Shown piece by piece: positions 48,501-54,500 of a stretch of DNA of 64,000 nucleotides. Position 1 is the first letter of the stretch, and every line of letters begins with the position of its first letter. Position numbers and translations under genes: made by a program. Origin of the DNA: Norana najaformis (taxonomy: Eukaryota > Annelida > Clitellata > Crassiclitellata > Hormogastridae). The stretch covers positions 46,379,976 to 46,443,975 of the forward strand of contig OZ029913.1 in the NCBI GenBank assembly GCA_964023275.1, in the 5' to 3' direction. The notes under the pieces were generated by a model, which was given only the letters and a program-made list of their open reading frames with translations, had not been told where the DNA came from and did not search any database.

Positions 48501-51500
48501 ACAGCAAAATGTCCGTCATCCTGCCTCCTTGTCCACACCTACCATTCTAACCTGCGGTGTTCCTCAAGGCTCAGTTCTGGGACCCATTCTTTTCCTCCTC
48601 TATACTGCTGACATCCTAGACATAATATCCAAACACGGTCTGCGTGATCTTCTCTACGCCGACAACTCTCAAATCTACGGCTCCTGTCGCCCTGACGACA
48701 CTGATGTCCAGCGCCTAAGGACTGTCTCATTGAGCTGCTTAATGACATGGCTCAGTGGATGACATGCAATTGGTTCCAGCTGAATTCATCCAAGTCAGAA
48801 TTTCTCTGGTGCTCACTTAGGGTGGACAAATTAGACACCAGCCCTTTCGTCATTGGTGTTGATCTGCTGTTGAGCCAGCGACTGAGGTTCGCGATCTTGG
48901 CCTCCTACTTGACAGAGATCTGTCATTGACATCACACATTACAGGACTTGTGAGGACCAGCTTCGCCATCCTTAGCCAGCTGAGGTATGTCTCTCGGTCC
49001 CTCACAAAGGATGTAACTCGCCTACTTGTACAAAGTCTGATCCTAAGCTGAATCGACTACTGCAATGATGCCTTTGCTGGCTTGCCACAATGCAGAACCC
49101 TTCAGCTTCAGGCAGTCATCAGCGCCGCTGCTCGTCTGGCCACTCGGACTAGAAAATCCGACCATGTCACGCCCATACTTCAGGACCAATTTCAGTGGCT
49201 AAGGATCGGTGAGCGCGTAAAATTCTGACTGCCTTTTTGTGACAAATGTCTGAAGAGCTGCCCACCATGCTGTCTTGGCTCTTTTTTTTCCAGTGATTAA
49301 AACAGTGAGTACTGTGAAACAGACCAACGAGAAGAGGTGGAAGTTTATGGGTGCCTTTCTTGTTTATACAGAGAAGATTTACCTGATACTGGATCTTTTA
49401 ATTTTTAAACCAGCGTTTCTCTTTCGTAATTGAATGCTAACATTTTATCTGGCAGTGGTTTAGTAAATAAACCTGTGTCATCACTGTTGTAAATTTGTTC
49501 TTCATGGTAATTTTCATTTTGTTTAAATAGATTTTGGAAGAACTAGGATGGTGGGTGTGTCTGAACAAGAGAATCCCTTAAGCTAGACCTGACACAGCCA
49601 TGAGTATGCAGTGATAGTGATTTCATTTTTCTTAGCCTTGACGCATGAGGGCAGGTGGCCAGCCTTCTCCTTCACTGCCTGATTTTCTCACTGACAGTGT
49701 TTGGTGAGTTTACTCTCAGCCCAGTTGGCTTGGGGTACAAGTTGAGCCAAAATCTCAAAACAAATTTCTGTACTGGTGGGGATTGAATCCCCAACTTTTT
49801 GTTTGACAGTTCTGACAATCCAGCATGCTAATCTAGACTATCATGTACCCCAGAAAGTAGTTTTTTAACTCATTTCCAGTCACTTCCTCAGCAGACAGAC
49901 TTGCCTGAAATAATTCTTGGGATATGCCATGGTGCCTCTTAAACTGCCTTGTAAATCCTTAGCTGGCTTGAAATGACTCGTCCCTAGTGAGACATCCAAA
50001 TTTCATCAGTTGTGCTTAAAGAATTGAGCCACTATTATCGTTGTTCCCTTTTGCCTTTCTTGAGCAAACCACATTTGCAGGGCTTCGTCAATTTCCAGTT
50101 TATCAGAGTAGTTCACACATTTTTGCTTAAGTCTGATGCTGGAATTGATATCTTTTTCAAAATTATGTAGTTTGGCGTCTTTTATCAGCCAACCTCGGAG
50201 CAATGATTTCATTAACCCCAAGATCTATCGTGACTTTCTCCTGAGTTTCTGCACAACATATGCAATCTATAGCAGCTAGTTTTTCTTGCACACAATAGGA
50301 ACATCGACACTTGCTATTGGTCATGCTAAGATTATTGAATTTCTATATATTACATAAATCTAGAAAATAACAATAGCATGAAAGTATGAATATATGTGAT
50401 ACACAGAATCAGTGTCAGCAATTAAAAGATAGAGGAAATGGACAAGGAAATGCCTGTACAGAAAATTCTGACATGAACTGCCCATTCTTGTATAAATGGG
50501 AGAGCCTAACATGCAAGACGTCATTAATATAGATTACTTGTGAGTTCACATGCTGCACATTAAACAATTTCCTCATGTTGGAAGTTGAATGCCTTAAGAT
50601 GCGTGGCTCTACCATGTGTTAAGTAATTATGTGTGTATATATGTGTATATATGTATGAGTAAACGATAGGCCACACTCAAGCATTGGGAGTGATATGTGG
50701 AGATCCGGTTTTACTGGCCAGGATAAACAGGCTGTGGCAAGACTGGTGAAAGAGCAAAGGAATCGTAATCTCGAGATTTCTTCAGTGCCCAATGAAAGCT
50801 TATTCACAGGCGCTCAGTCAAAACAACATGAATGTAAGCCTGACATGTGAAAAGGTGGTGAAGGGTCAGACTGTAGCGTGAAATACACCGACAGACTGAT
50901 GCCATGTAAGGATACTGAAGGAATGCATGTCTGTATCAGACTGGGTTGCATACAGCTATAAATCTAGGTTGTGCAGTGTAAAAACACAGATCCAGCACTG
51001 CTTACTGCATACAACATTATATAGTGGTTGTCTTTTGCCTAGGCTGTACTTGGTCTCACCTGTCATCCGAGACAGAGTCGTAGAGTATAGTAACATCTTC
51101 ATGGTTGAATAGAACATCAGCAGCTGAGTGCAATACCATACTGCAAATCTGTTTCTATTTACAACTGTGCTAACCGTCCCATTCATGGCTCTTCCCCAGG
51201 CTGTGAGTAGCCCAAATTTCAGTGTCATTTTCTAGACCACCAGCATTAGAATGAACCTTCTCCATTCAGTGCTGGAAGCAATTCTTTAACCAAGCTTTCT
51301 TGCATTCTGTACTGGAATCACCCACATGCCAAATGTCTGCAGATGAACTTTAGATATCCTCTGTAGATCAACTTCAGAAGATTTTATGATGCAGCTTTAA
51401 CCCTTAACTGACGAGATAATGTTTTCCGCCTAGGCCCTGATGACGAGTGATTTTACCGGAAAACGCCTTATTAATTAAAAGTTTTCAACTTGTTATATCT

Positions 51501-54500
51501 CGGTCAGTTCTTGACCTACAGACATGAAGTCACCATCAATATTTAGCATTTTATCTCCTCTTCCCATCTATCCATCGAGTTTTTGATAAATTTTGGGGTA
51601 CCCAAAGTTGCCCCAAACGGTACCCCACCCCATTTAAAAACTTTTTCATGTTCAGGCCCCTATAGAAAAAACTTTTAGTGACAACATATGTAGTGTCAGC
51701 ACAAAAATCGTGCAGAAATCACCAGACAAAACCTCCCAAAGTTTGAAAATATTTTCATAAATGAAGGAGATACAGTATTTTTAGTATGTAAGATGAAGTC
51801 GTACAAATTGAAGGAAATATAGGAAAACACATGAAAAGTAAAAAATTTCTAACTTAACAGATCTTGGTAATTTTTTGACATACAGACTTGAGGTTAATGT
51901 CATTCTTTAGCATTTTATCTTCTCTTCCAAACCATCTTTTCAGTTTTTGAGAAAAATGTTTTGGAGGTACCTGTAGTTGCCCCAAACTGTACCCACCCCA
52001 TTTTAAAACGTTTTTCATGTTCAAACCCCTATAGAAAACATTTTCAGTGGCAACATCTGTAGTGTCAGCACATGAACTGTGCAGCAATTAATATCAGACA
52101 AAACCTCCCAAAAAAGTTTGAAAATATTTTCATAAATGAAGGAGATATAATATTTTTAGTATGCAGACAGTAGTCGTACCAGAGGAGTAACAAGAAATGC
52201 CTAAAAAGTAAGAAATATTTAACTTATCAGAACTTGGTAATTTTTGGCATACAGACTTGAGGTTAACATCATTCTTTAGCTTTTTATCTACTCTTTCAAT
52301 CCTTGTGTCCAGTTTTTGATAGAAAAATTTTGGGGCATTCAAAGTTGCCTACTCACCCCATCACCTCCCAAACACATACATAGTAATACAACCACAACAT
52401 CAAAAACACTGCAGCATGCACACAACGGGACAACAACAGTAACATTACAACAAGCCAGGCACACAGAGAGGCAAACACACTGACATTTGTTTCCTTTTCA
52501 AATATTTGGTAGCTCTCAAAAGGGCCTTTTTTATGAATGCATGGGTGCACTGGATGGTCACCTTGAAGATGGATGAAGCCTCCTGAATCAACTCCTCTTT
52601 CTCAATATACCGGACTGAACAGTTCTAAGACGATAATTTAGAATGGAAATTTTAACAGTTGTATAAATGTGCTATATTGCTTACCTTCCTTACACTCCAC
52701 AGAACCACTGTCTGATTTTGCTTGTTGCAAATGTGGAAGCATAAAACTTTGCACGAAGCAACTTTACATGCTTCACATTCATACAGAGTCTTCTTGGGGC
52801 AGCCTTTGGGAATCTTGATCTTATTCTCTAAACATCTCCTCATTGCATTCTCCTGCAAGAGGAGAAGTAGGGTTCCATTTTATTCTGTGGGGTTTATCTG
52901 CCTTCTGTGCATCTGACCTACTCTGCTCAGCATGCAGGCCTGGTCTGTTCAACTAGCACATCAAAAAAACTTATCCAAAAGCAGTTAGAAAAAGTTCAGA
53001 AATGGTGCACCAGGGGCTGGTCAGCCACAGACGCTTGTAAATGGAACAGTTAGGGGTGAAATGGGAAAATCTGAAACCTGTTCAGTCCTGTCTGTCTCGC
53101 CGAAGTCATCCGCCTGACCAGTTTGACGGTCTGCTAGCATGTACCGGAAGCCGTCTAAACTCGGAGTCGATGTCAGAATGTTCTTAAGCCAAAACCACTT
53201 TATCTTCTTCACTGGTAATAAAAGACAGGTTTTTATTGTCAGATGAGCCAGAACTGTCATCATCTGATGCAAATTCATCAAGAATTTGCCGAATTTTGTT
53301 GTCAGAAAGGCCACTACAACAACATGTCGCCATTTTGGGTTATTTAAATTCGTGATTTAAATGTCTGATTTGATTGGTTGATTTTCATGTTTATGACCGA
53401 ATTCTAAAATATCTTCCACTTATCTCTGTGCTTAATTATATTATCTTGGCCTAAATGATGTCAGGTTTCAAAAATATAACGTCTGCAATAGGCTGAGAGC
53501 CACCTACATAATAGTACTCGCCCACTACCATTTACTACCATCTTGTCGTGACCCGTATAGTACCATACTACATACTCGTCTGTATTGGGTTAAATGATTT
53601 TCTTGATCAACATGCACTCATGAGAACAGTAGAGTCATTTCCATTACAGTACTCCATAGTTCAATTTTGAGTGTGCATCTGCTTTAAAAAACATACTAGG
53701 GCTCTTGAACACAGGTATTGAAGAACTTCATCTGATCAGTGAGACTGGAGCATTCAGCTACGTTGACTTCATTGCCTTTACAACAAGAAACAGTCAGCAT
53801 ATTGGGAGACAGAACTATTGAAAACTTCAGCAATTCTCATGGACTCTGGTGATTATGCAAAAGAATCTACATGGCTTGTCAGTCGATGCATAGCTGACTT
53901 ACCACCAGATGTTGCAGACTGTTAAATCTTTTGCTGAAAAGATTCAGAATGTCAGATCAGCAACTGCAGGGACACCTCAGCCAAAATATTCTACCTGCAA
54001 CAGTAAACTTGACCTATTTGAAGCACTCAGCATAACTGAGGTTTTACTAATCATTAAGAGATCTCCAAAAAATACATGTGACCTTGACCCTGCTCAAAAA
54101 TGGGTCACCAAAAAAGTTTGCCAATTCACTGGCATTTTTCCTAACAGAAATGTGCAACAAGTCTCTCATTTCAGAAGCTCTTCCGTATTCACTGAAACGT
54201 GCTCTTAGAGTACTGGTTCTCAAAGAAAATATTAAAGATCCTTCTATTTTATGAAACTAAAGACCGATTTTAACAGTAACAGTGCATTTGCTGGAAATTT
54301 CCTTGAAATCATAGGAACATAATGCCGAATTCTGGATATGTCAAGAATATGCATGTAGGGTGACTTACAAGTGCCATTTACATAGTTAGTTGGTAAGAGA
54401 CATAGTAGCATCAAAAACAACATCCAAGTCACGAGCAGCATCAACCAACTCCACAAGTGAGTCACCCAGCTTTAAAGATTTAAGCCAAATCGAAAATCTG

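Larger units (their letters stand above)
51401..53589. mobile_element. piggyBac-like transposon, internally deleted
   Basis: Left end CCCTTAACTGACGAG and the reverse complement of the right end CCCAATACAGACGAG are imperfect inverted repeats, each with TTAA immediately outside (51397-51400 and 53590-53593). The minus strand carries both ends of a piggyBac-type transposase (next entries) with the catalytic middle missing. The left third is filled by a roughly 360-bp tandem repeat. Confidence 0.85.
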
